Shown one piece after another: positions 12,301-20,687 of a stretch of DNA of 39,763 nt. Source of the DNA: Azolla pinnata (Eukaryota > Streptophyta > Polypodiopsida > Salviniales > Salviniaceae); NCBI GenBank assembly GCA_037176905.1, contig JBBBWG010033452.1:1-39763 (forward strand), read 5' to 3'. The first letter of the stretch is position 1; each line of letters starts with the position of its first letter. The position numbers and the translations under genes were made by a program. The notes under the pieces were generated by a model. It was not told the DNA's origin and searched no databases. It saw only the letters and a list, made by a program, of their open reading frames with translations.

Positions 12301-14520
12301 AGCTTCCATCAGTAAAGATACGATTAAAGTTTGACCCAATATACTGCAGAACGGTATACATTCACGTCTGCACCCTTTAGGATGATGAAGATGCATCTCA
12401 TCAACTCTGTACTATGAATTGACAGTTGCTTCCTTAAACAGTTGCACGATCACTTCTAATGATCCTGTATTTTGTGCAGAAGAGACGATATGTTGAAATC
12501 CTCTGCAGTCCATGGCTCTAATAATGTAGTCTTTGCCCTGAGAATCCCTCTCCATGTTTCTTTCTCTGCAATATTCTCTCCAAGAGGGTGAACACATCTT
12601 TGATCAATGAATATTTCCGTCATTCTTGGGAAATCCAGATCCTTCTCTAAAAATGCAACATAGCTAGTCTCGATTGCTTCAAAGACAAGGCAATCACATA
12701 CATACTTGATTCTCTCGGCCTCCTGATGCAAAGCTGGAACAGGTGAGAGCTGACACCCTCCTAGGGGTATGGTAATCCCTCTCGGAATACCACCAGGAAG
12801 CAAAAGGCAGTTTAGCTGGTGCGAGTCCCGTAGTACCTGTCACCCTTCGGGGGGTAATAAATCGCTACCCACCTCCCCATATTGATGGGAGAACTCCGGG
12901 GCCAGACCCTAGGGACTTTGGACGAATACATAATCAGAGTAGTTTACGCATCTGTCTTACGAGCTACGGACTTCTAGGGATGTAGTCATCCACTATTTGG
13001 ATTTCTTCCAACTCGCCTCTATAAATATAACAAGGTATACAGGAACTCGGTAGGTCAATCCACCTACACGCTTGGATTTCATTACTACATCGGGGGTTAC
13101 ACCACGCACTCCTTGCCGTAGAACAGACAGTGGGTTCCTATTCGTCTTTTATCTAATCCGCTTCATAGATTAGGAAGGCAATCATCATTAGTCCGTGGCC
13201 ATTCCAAGTTTTTCAATTTTCTGCATCTCTACAGGTCAGTTCCCATATCTCTGCTCCACAGAAGAGGGAGGGAGTGACCAATGTGCAGTTATGAATATTC
13301 AATCAGTAAAATCAAAACTTCCTCCATTCAAGTATAGCTAGTAAGATAGTTTTCTGCAAACTCGTGAACCTCATTTATATGCTTTTGAGGGAATCAGGAA
13401 AGATATAAACTCGTGAACCTCATCTATATGCCTTTGAGGGAATCAGGAAAGATCTTGCTGTTAAATTTTTATGCATATAGATCACTGATATAATAATCCA
13501 TCATTGCAAACCTAATTAATACAATCCAATTTGTTTTTTTAGCATTATATATTCATCAGAACTATTATCAGAGTTTACAAAAATACATAGCTTGTCCCGG
13601 GACCTTGAAAATCTAAGGAATCAGTTTATGATGGCATAAGATGAGATGAAGGAAAATATTTTACTAGAAAATGTGTTTTAAGTAGAAATCATGGCATGAA
13701 ATCTAGATTCAGCAGTGGCAGACTATCTTCAACACATGTTCTCATTTACCATTCAAAGACTTTTTTGGATGGTCACACACTTCAAATAATTGATAAATTG
13801 ATAGGCAAGGCAAACGAATCTCTTAGCACTAGATCATTTTACTGACGTTAACACTGCTCATTCAACACTTAAAGATCTTTTTGGATGGTCGTAAACTTGA
13901 AAAAACGTTTTTTGGATGGTAAATGAGAACCAATGCATGTTCTTATCTAGCATTCAAATACTTTTCTGGATGATCATACACCTGAAATAAGTGGTGAAAT
14001 GATGGGCATGCCAAAAAAATCTCTTAGTACTAAAGCACGCATTGCTGTATCTCCGAACCATCTTTGATGTAACATAGCTCATGTCCTCATTCTCCCCTGA
14101 AAGATCAACTGGATTTCAACAGGAACTAATGTCCGGTTGGAAAAAAATAGGACATGAAGTTCCTCATAAATTCCAATAGTTCCCTATGAAACGCTAAATA
14201 TAAAATTCCCAATAAATTTCAGAACATCCCTATCAAACTCCAAACATGGAACTTCCTTGAAATTCCCATGCACCAAGAAGATAAGAAATTTACAGCTTTT
14301 GAAGTGACTCATCACAATCACACATCAAAATGTAAAGTTCGGAAACCTACTTGGTAAACGTGATGAGACCTTCACCAAGCCCGACCAAAGAGAGCTGTGA
14401 TGTTAAAGGACATGCTTTTGGGTAGAAGAAGAGGATCTTCTCGAGCTCATGTCCGTCACTCTGGCCTCTAGTCATGTCAAATACACAGAACTGAACAGAT
14501 CCGTCGTATTCTGATGACAT
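6328..14520 (-). CDS. CCZ1: Vacuolar fusion protein CCZ1 homologue, 9 exons
   Basis: CCZ1 with MON1 forms the RAB7 guanine-nucleotide exchange factor that drives late-endosome and vacuole fusion. Minus-strand exons in order: 14520-14351, 11976-11883, 9727-9547, 9478-9369, 9163-9065, 8936-8529, 7796-7641, 7548-7319 and 6358-6328. All have GT-AG borders and compatible phases, giving 492 residues, close to plant CCZ1 (about 500). Landmarks: CVFDMTRGQ and LEKILFFYP near the N-terminus; [11 protein letters not shown] across exon 1/2; [19 protein letters not shown] in exon 3; [12 protein letters not shown] ending exon 5; [12 protein letters not shown] and LTLVLLTP in exon 6; [16 protein letters not shown] in exon 7; [19 protein letters not shown] in exon 8. 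The last exon is a 31-bp micro-exon ending YCNGIFCSD. The ATG at 14520 is the first in frame. A leader exon may end near 14757 at a GTAAGA donor. Domain identity is sure; a few borders could shift. Confidence 0.93.
6990..7200. repeat. Low-complexity AGCTTG/GGCTTGGC-rich patch in CCZ1 intron 8
   Basis: The segment is rich in recurring CAAGCC, AGCTTG and GGCTTGGC words, a texture typical of old dispersed plant repeats. Similar AGCTTGA-rich sequence recurs near 29810-29930. No element ends were found. It lies wholly within the last CCZ1 intron (6359-7318). Confidence 0.3.
11226..11392. repeat. Diverged ~90-bp tandem duplication in CCZ1 intron 2
   Basis: Two adjacent copies (about 11236-11310 and 11325-11395) share TTTTAATGTCATTTTCC, TTGTTGTGATTCTTCT and ATAAATTTACA in the same order with scattered substitutions. 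Non-coding; older than the 315-bp duplication at 5245. Confidence 0.7.
12456..12803 (-). other. Unrecognised 115-codon open frame inside CCZ1 intron 1
   Basis: The frame lies on the same strand as CCZ1 but between its exons 1 and 2, whose phases join directly without it. Composition is protein-like (mixed charged and hydrophobic residues, no low complexity), but I recognise no domain. It borders the GC-richer, LTR-like patch at 12805-13210, so it may be a remnant of a transposable element. It could also be chance or an alternative exon. Confidence 0.2.
12805..13210. mobile_element. Possible LTR-like insertion in CCZ1 intron 1
   Basis: About 400 bases differ in composition from the AT-rich intron around them. 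They include a C/G-rich start (TGTCACCCTTCGG near 12838), short inverted words (GGGG/CCCC) and a TATAAATA box near 13020 followed by GC-richer sequence, the layout of a solo LTR promoter. I could not define matching ends or a target-site duplication, so the identification is weak. Confidence 0.25.
13358..13454. repeat. 49-bp tandem duplication
   Basis: Two near-identical units begin AAACTCGTGAACC and end GAATCAGGAAAGAT, offset by 49 bases. Intronic (CCZ1 intron 1). Confidence 0.85.
13733..14040. repeat. Diverged ~200-bp repeat cluster in CCZ1 intron 1
   Basis: Segments 13733-13850 and 13934-14040 share ATGTTCT, CATTCAAA, TTTGGATGGTCA or a close variant, ACTTCAAATAA or ACCTGAAATAA, and AATCTCTTAG in the same order. 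A third partial copy (about 13858-13920) lies between them and contains TTTTTGGATGGT twice. No coding potential. Confidence 0.65.
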
Positions 14521-14552
14521 CTTCGAATCTGTAAGGGGGAGAAGTTGGAGAT

Positions 14553-14592
14553 GATGATGATGAGGAGGAGGAGGAGGAGGAGGAAGAAGCAA
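14553..14592. repeat. GAT/GGA trinucleotide run in CCZ1 leader
   Basis: On the plus strand it reads GAT units passing into GGA units; in the CCZ1 transcript it is a pyrimidine-rich CTC/ATC tract about 35-70 bases before the start codon. Such tracts are common in plant 5' leaders. Confidence 0.75.
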
Positions 14593-14599
14593 AAAAGAA

Positions 14600-15510
14600 T
14601 AGGGTAATCCAACGGAAGAATACGAGAATTAAACCGGAGACCGTGGAAGAAGGGAAGACGGTCGATAAATTGAGACGAAAGCGATCAACTTTACCACAAC
14701 AGAAGAGGCAGCACAGGGGTAGCATATGAGACATGCGTTTTGTTTCCTTCTCTTACCGATGTGGCCTGCGGGGAAACGCTTCGAAGGAGGAGCAAACTGC
14801 AGCGATGGCGTAGAAGGAAGCTCCACACGATCCTCAGAACTTCTTCAAGAGACGAGACAAATCTCAGACGCAGTGAATTTCGAACGAGTTTAAAATTTAG
14901 TGATGAAGTAAACTAAAAATTAGAGCTTGTTAAGTATTTTGATCAAATTAGGTAAAATTTTGGAAGAAGAAGAAAAACGCCTGACAAAATTTGCTCTTAT
15001 ATATTTAACGCGCAATCGATTGATTAACACCGAATCGATTATTTGCGAGTTCGATTAATATCGAATCGATAATCGATAATTGATTGACGCTCGGCTACTT
15101 GATTAACACCAAATGTGCACATTGATCGATTATTTAGATCCTAAAATTACTGATTTTTGCTAATCGAATATAGTTAGGGAATCGATTAGAGGATCGATCG
15201 ATGGGAATTGATTAGGAATAAAATCAATACCCGCGGGATTAATTGGGGGTTAATTTTTGTGGAAGATAAGATTGGGTGTTGATTCGTATTTTCTAATTTC
15301 AATAGGCGTTAAAATGTATTTTATAATCTGGTCAGGCGTTTCATGGTAATTCTCCGTGTCATATTTTGTTATCCAACAATAACATAAACATAATGAACGA
15401 GGTAACGTTTTGAGAGCTTACAATTAGCTCATCATCGTTTTCGGGCTCACACATGATTGCCAAGTGTCATATGAGCTTGCATAAATGCAGTCGGTGATCG
15501 TGCGTGAGCT
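14600..15510. other. Upstream region of CCZ1 with an ATCGAT cluster
   Basis: This is the spacer between the CCZ1 leader (minus strand) and a TATA promoter on the plus strand. A possible CCZ1 leader exon ends at 14757 with a GTAAGA donor. Around 15010-15205 the palindrome ATCGAT occurs about eight times, some overlapping, in AT-rich DNA. No open frame is convincing. Confidence 0.5.
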
Positions 15511-15518
15511 GACGTATA

Positions 15519-15552
15519 CTATATAAGGGGCTCCTCTCCTCATCAACAAACT
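15519..15552 (+). promoter_or_regulatory. TATA promoter, plus strand
   Basis: CTATATAAG at 15519-15527 lies just after a TGACGT motif (15510-15515). It is followed about 30 bases later by a CA-rich, pyrimidine-flanked stretch suitable as a start site. What it drives is unclear: the downstream sequence holds only short frames before the assembly gap. Confidence 0.45.
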
Positions 15553-15913
15553 ATTCTGATTTAACGTCAATCTTTGGCACTCTTATACTTCAAATCACAT
15601 ACTAACACAACATCCGTGTCCTCTTAGGCTTATCTTTTTGCTTCTTTCTTCTCATGTTCTCATCTTTCAAGCCCATCGATCACCTGCGAGCTCCAGCCAT
15701 GGCACTGCATGCATGTCGACATGTGCACACAATTGCATCACGAGTCAAATGAAAGACGCAGAATTAATCCGTGTATTAAAAAAAATAAAAACAGAAAAGC
15801 TGGCAAAGCTTCTCTCGATGGAGCTCCCACCAGGATTGAATCGATTTCGAAACGATCTTATGCAGATCCCTTGTCCAATAATGAATGGCCCCCTCTCCAG
15901 CTAAGTTTAGTGG

Positions 15914-15990
15914 TGGTGTTCTTCTTCCCTGTTCCGCAGGAAAGCGGCATATGCCTGCTATTTTATTCCGTGTGTGCGCTCTTATGTTAC
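15914..15990. repeat. Left 77-bp flank of the gap, identical to the right flank
   Basis: The 77 bases before the N run are identical to the 77 bases just after it (16091-16167). The simplest reading is that two contigs overlap here and were joined by a default gap instead of being merged. Confidence 0.9.
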
Positions 15991-16090
15991 NNNNNNNNNN
16001 NNNNNNNNNNNNNNNNNNNNNNNNNNNNNNNNNNNNNNNNNNNNNNNNNNNNNNNNNNNNNNNNNNNNNNNNNNNNNNNNNNNNNNNNNN
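15991..16090. other. 100-N assembly gap, probably spurious
   Basis: Exactly 100 N, the customary length for a gap of unknown size. Both flanks carry the same 77-bp sequence, so the real distance is probably minus 77 bp. Collapsing it leaves the surrounding frames continuous, but no recognisable protein emerges. Confidence 0.9.
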
Positions 16091-16323
16091 TGGTGTTCTT
16101 CTTCCCTGTTCCGCAGGAAAGCGGCATATGCCTGCTATTTTATTCCGTGTGTGCGCTCTTATGTTACTGCCACTACGCCCTAAAGTTCCCTGCCGCATAC
16201 ATACCCCTTTCAGTGGTGCTAAAGCAAGGAGCTTTTCCGCTCTTTGAGACCATCTATTATAAGAAGCGCGTACTGGAGAGGCAAAGTCCTCGACAGTGTG
16301 CAGAATCAAGCGTCCGTGGGCAA

Positions 16324-16423
16324 TGGCTACCTCTGACGAGCATTCTCCGCAAACAGTCGCTGGCTCTGATGAGCAGAATTCCACTCGAGCAGTGGTCGCG
16401 GAGGCCACGAACAAGGTAACACT

Positions 16424-16458
<35 letters not shown>

Positions 16459-17352
16459 TAGGTCACATTTGGCTTTCGAAGACGATAATCAAATCTATCT
16501 ATCTATTTATCTATCTTAGTACTAACATTAGATGGCGGTATTTGTAAATTGTAATTATCATCGTACTCTCGTAGATGAGTGGATACACAAGCATTATTTT
16601 ACGGTCTTGTCTCATGGGCCAATCTTGGCCTCGGAAGACGTTAATATATTTTGTCTTTCTTTCTGTCTCTCCCTCGTAGATGAGTGGATACACATACATT
16701 ATTGTACGTTTTGCCTCATGGGCCGAAAAAAGACATTAACATATATCTTTCTTGCTTTATTTCTTTCTCATTTATAATCTCATCATAGATGATTGGATAC
16801 ACCCAGGCACACAACTGTATGCTTTTGTTTGTCTCTGACACCATTATCGTACGTTTAATCTGCCCATAACCCTCGATTAGTCGCGCATTCATTCAAATCT
16901 CGACTGTTTGGTCCACTGTTTAAACTTGTCCATGCGCTAAGCTTTTCTTTTTTCCCATGGTGGGCATAGCCCACCTATCAGGCAGTGGCTATTGCAAGTG
17001 ACGTCGAGCATCCTCATGCAGCTCTGGACGGGGAAATCGTTAACGAGGTGATCTCGTTCCGTCTTTCCCTCACAACCATATGTATCGCGTAAAATGTATT
17101 GTTTTTGGTCTCATAGATCGTACTTGACCTTCAAAGACAACAATCAAATCAAATCAAATCAAATCTGTCTATCTATCTATCTATCTATCTCAAACTTGCG
17201 CACAAACTGGAAATGTCTGCCATTAAAGAATCGGGATCCAGTTCTTCTCATCGCTTCTTATCTTCTGCTGTATTACGAACGCCCCAATTAAGCTCCTTGT
17301 TACAACGATCGTGATCAAAATCGTTCGGGAGCTTGAACAGGAGGGCGATTAG
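16324..17352 (+). CDS. Doubtful small three-exon gene
   Basis: An ATG in GCAATGG context at 16324 opens a 30-codon frame (MATSDEHSPQ...) ending at a GTAACA donor after 16413. A segment 16982-17047 with AG and GTGATC borders, and 17293-17352 ending in TAG, both keep phase 0. Together they would encode about 71 residues, acidic and Ala/Val-rich, with a C-terminal VRELEQEGD. I recognise no family. An alternative frame at 17213 starts MSAIKESG. Support is only splice-site and phase compatibility, which can occur by chance; it could equally be fragments of another gene. Confidence 0.17.
16427..16459. repeat. CT / CA microsatellite
   Basis: A CT run followed directly by a CA run, just downstream of the tentative donor at 16414. 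Confidence 0.85.
16566..16862. repeat. ~105-109-bp tandem repeat, three copies
   Basis: Copies start at about 16571, 16676 and 16785 with GTAGATGAGTGGATACAC or a variant. The first two continue through CATTATT, TACG and CTCATGGGCC; the third is more diverged and expanded. Non-coding. Confidence 0.75.
17146..17190. repeat. AAATC and TATC microsatellites
   Basis: Short AAATC units followed by TATC units; simple repeats with no coding potential. Confidence 0.85.
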
Positions 17353-17556
17353 CGATCGAAAAATTACGCCTCAAACCACGAGATTAATTGATTCCAGTCC
17401 ACAATCAGAATTATTATTCAGTGATCAAATGCAAATCAAAGACAAGAAAAGTCAGTGTTTTGATAATGTGTGAAGGGACATATGAGGACAAAAACTGAAG
17501 GGCTTTTGGTGGGCGAATTTTCTCACATTTGTTCTTCTCCTTCTTCTTCTTCCCCA

Positions 17557-17582
17557 GGCTGCTGCTGCTGCTGCTGCTGCTG
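17557..17582 (+). repeat. CTG trinucleotide run in ATX1 5' leader
   Basis: Eight or so CTG units lie 12 bases before the ATX1 start codon, right after a pyrimidine-rich TTCTTC...CCCCAG tract that could act as a leader splice acceptor. The pseudogene copy at 20640-20690 lacks the whole CTT/CTG segment, so it is variable between the paralogues. Confidence 0.85.
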
Positions 17583-17593
17583 ACTGTGTAGCT

Positions 17594-19191
17594 ATGGCGA
17601 GCCCAACCCAGGTAAGATCCCCCATCTGTTGTGAGATTTGTTGCAATGGGTTCATCTCGATGCTCCATATCTATGCCCCTCTCTGTATGTCAAAAATTTC
17701 CCCCCCTTTGTTTACTCGCCCAAAGACCAAGTCGGCAAGGCTTGTTGATCATTCGCTTTCTCGCTGTGGTTGGAAAGATCCGGAAGCCATGAAGCGCCGT
17801 TGATTGATCTCTCCCGCACTTTACCTCACGCATCTCTGCATTTCTCATCCCCCATGATCCGTTTTTTTTGGTTTCTGGATGATGGGAAAGACATCGATCC
17901 TCCCGCTATGCGACGTTTTTGTGGTTTTCCTCTTTGTTATCCCCCCCCAACACACACACACACACTTTTGATCTGAGGAGCATCATCGTTCACTGTGTAT
18001 TCAAGCGAACAGTATGTATAGATCTCTTCTCAGGCTAAGCACTGTGTTTGATCCATGGATTTTGTGTCAGACCGTAGAGCTTAAGGTGGCAATGAGCTGC
18101 AATGGTTGTGTTGGGGCTGTGAAGAAAGCCCTGGACAAATTGGAAGGTAAGCATGTTACTTCATTTCCATCCATGCATATGAAATGTAAAAACATGTATT
18201 GTCTATGTTTTGCTACATGCTCACAAACAGATACACACATTGTTTAGTACAAAATACACATACAGGCACATGTAGTATGCATCGAGCGTGTACATGTATT
18301 TGCGATTGTGTGCTATGTATAACTCATTCATGTAATGCATCAGTTCTGTGCACATGCACCCGTGCATATCAGATGTGCATTTAGATATGCTTACATACAT
18401 ACGCACATACATCCGCTCATCGCATGTGTATGTAGTATGCATCGAGCGTGTACATGTATTTGCGATTGTGTGCTATGTATAACTCATTCATGTAATGCAT
18501 CAGTTCTGTGCACATGCACCCGTGCATATCAGATGTGCATTTAGATATGCATACATACATACGCACATACATCCGCTCATCGCATGTGGTACATACACAA
18601 TACACCCATTTTACACATGCATGCATGCATGCACGCACGCATATGTGTATACACTCCTATGCACCTTATACATACATGCATACACGCATACATTTGTGTA
18701 ATGAGATATTGGTTATGTTGAGCTGCTTTTGTGAGCTAAGCTTCTTTCGCGTTTTCCTTGCTACTAGGTCTGGACTCCTATGACATATCAGATGTGCATT
18801 TAGATATGCATACATACATACTCATCACTCGTGGTACATACGCAATGCACACATTTACACATACATGCATGCATACACACATAGGTGCATACACTGCTAT
18901 GCACCTTATACATTCATACATGCACATACATTTGTGTGACGAGATATTGGTTATGTCGAGAGAATTTCTGCAAGGAGTGGTTGAGCTGCATTTGTGAGCA
19001 AAGCTTCTTTCGTGTTTTCCTTGCTACTAGGCGTGAACTCCTACAACGTTGATTTGGCTACGCAAAAAGTTACCGTGACAGGGGTTCGGACCCCAGAGGA
19101 AGTGTTCACAACTGTCTCCAAGACAGGGAAAGCTACCTCATATTGGCCGGCCGAGGGAAAGGCCGAGCACGAGGGTAAGGCCGAGCATTGA
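17594..19191 (+). CDS. ATX1: ATX1-type copper chaperone, 3 exons
   Basis: ATX1/CCH proteins bind cytosolic Cu(I) and pass it to P-type ATPases such as RAN1 at the endomembranes. Exons are 17594-17611, 18071-18146 and 19031-19191; all have GT-AG borders and join to 84 residues. The metal-binding loop MSCNGC (14-19, Cys16 and Cys19) is intact. VSKTGKATSYW (60-70) is the conserved plant ATX1 end with the lysine patch. The tail carries a tandem EGKAEH repeat (73-78, 79-84), shorter than the extension of CCH proteins. Exon 1 encodes only MASPTQ. Intron 2 (884 bp) is swollen by microsatellites, a 160-bp duplication and a false exon-3 start. A decayed paralogue lies 3 kb downstream in the same orientation. 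Confidence 0.93.
18271..18587. repeat. 160-bp tandem duplication in ATX1 intron 2
   Basis: Two copies (18271-18430 and 18431-18587) are identical over about 157 bases apart from a single visible substitution (GCTTACATAC versus GCATACATAC). Both are rich in TGCATACATAC simple repeats. The near-identity points to a recent event. Confidence 0.92.
18702..18786 (+). pseudogene. False 3' splice site with truncated ATX1 exon-3 start
   Basis: The segment repeats the end of intron 2 (GAGATATTGGTTATGT ... CTTGCTACTAG) and then about 17 bases matching the start of exon 3 (GTCTGGACTCCTATGAC), before reverting to intron repeat sequence. The true copy is 18941-19046. It is a tandem-duplication remnant whose breakpoint lies inside exon 3. 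It carries a complete-looking acceptor, so it could compete in splicing. Confidence 0.75.
18785..19046. repeat. Second copy of the intron-2/exon-3 duplication unit
   Basis: Starting with ATATCAGATGTGCATTTAG, this part repeats sequence first seen from about 18376 and 18536, then runs through TGCATACA-type repeats and the second GAGATATTGGTTATGT to the functional acceptor. It shows that intron 2 grew by unequal tandem duplication. Confidence 0.6.
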
Positions 19192-20429
19192 AAGGCTTGT
19201 ATTTCATTGTTTATCCTTTCCTTCATTGCTCTCGGACATCGGTGATGCAATGCATTTCTCAACTGTAAAACCCTACTTCATCTTGCAGAACACTTATCAA
19301 TATTGTCCTGAATAATGTGAAATGGCTCCCATGCTGTAAAAGTACCAGATTTCGTGGATTCTAGATGCTTTCTGGTTTAATAAGAAAGGGCTGGCATACA
19401 AAATTCCGCATTTTCCATCATGTATGTCATCCATTATGGCTTTGTGAGTAAGAATTGACTGTGCATATAACACATGTTACTGCCAAACCCACACTTTTAT
19501 AATATGATATACGTTCAAAAGTGATATCTCTTTATGTCTTCTTTGCTTGAAGTCGGATCTGGATGAAATTTGGTGTGCGTATGGTAGTACAGACCTTCTG
19601 GTAAACTTCTCTTGAACCTAATTTGTAGTATATTTTGCATTCTAGTACGGATATTCTTCAATATATTGATGTCTTGTAAAACCTTTGGCCACAAATAAAG
19701 CATGATTGCTCCTTGTTTACTGTCTGCCCGGTTGATTCATCGAAAGCTGTATTACAGAATATGTGAGTGTGATCAGCTAAAATCAGTTTTTTGACGATGA
19801 TCGGTTGAAAGCCTCTCTAAAGTTGGAGGCATGAAAAGTAATCGAGGTCTCGGAACCTCTCCAAAGGGCAAGGTTGAGTCTATGTGAAGTTTTACTTCCA
19901 TGGTCTGTAACTTAGTCTTTTCATTGGATGATTTTCAAGGAGGGCTATATGCAACATCGTGTCAAACAATCTGCAAATCAATAGATCTGATCCATTGTGT
20001 CGTGTTTATGCATGTTTTTGGTTGATTCTAATTTCTAGGTCGATTCTAAATAAATATACATTGGACACTTTGTGGGTCTGCAATTTAACTGTACTCCAAC
20101 ACCATTCGGACCTACTGCTCTTCGAGATTGTCTATAAAAAGTATATAATTGTGGAAGTAAGTTTTGCGAGCTTATTTTGACTTATCAGCCTACAAATGCA
20201 CCTGCATACTTTTCTCTCTCTCTTTCTGCCCATCTCTCAAATGATCGAGATACGAACACGAACTCTCATGCATTGTCTCTCTCGCAAAACTGAGCCAGTA
20301 CCTATTTCGCCAAGGAATCTCGCTACTTCTATCTTACTACGAACGCTGATTTCAAGGTCCGATTGGCGTCGCACTCCGCATATGCAGCAAACGCGAGAGT
20401 CATTAACAATCAAAAGTAGGCATAAATTG
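19192..20429. other. ATX1 3' region and spacer
   Basis: Includes the ATX1 3' UTR; AATAAAG near 19695 is a candidate polyadenylation signal. The part up to about 19960 is similar in order to 22020-22800, the 3' flank of the pseudogene, so the duplication covered the downstream flank. Around 20240-20310 a minus-strand B-box-like word recalls a SINE head, weakly. Confidence 0.55.
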
Positions 20430-20571
20430 CAAGAGTAGTGTCAATCGCAAGATTAACGATTAGCAAGATTAGTGTAAATTGCAAGATTAATGACTATCAA
20501 GATTAGTGTAAATTGCAAGATTAACGACTATCAAGATTAGTGTAAATTGCAAGATTAACGACCATCACATC
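20430..20571. repeat. 34-bp minisatellite, about four copies
   Basis: Units start at 20430, 20464, 20498 and 20532 and read roughly CAAGATTAGTGTAAATTG followed by CAAGATTAACGACTAT. The first unit is the most diverged. It lies between ATX1 and its pseudogene, just upstream of the duplicated segment. Confidence 0.88.
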
Positions 20572-20687
20572 CATGGGAATCAAAGTGTCAAAATGAGTGA
20601 TTAGTGCAAATGATTGAGACTATGAAATGTAAGGAGAAATTTGGTGGGCGAATTAGTCACATCTCTCCGGATGTTGACCGTGTAGCT

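Noticed and set aside
15709-16419. 236-codon plus-strand frame across the assembly gap
   Set aside because: It contains 34 unknown residues from the N run, repeats the same segment on both sides because of the contig overlap, and has no recognisable motif.
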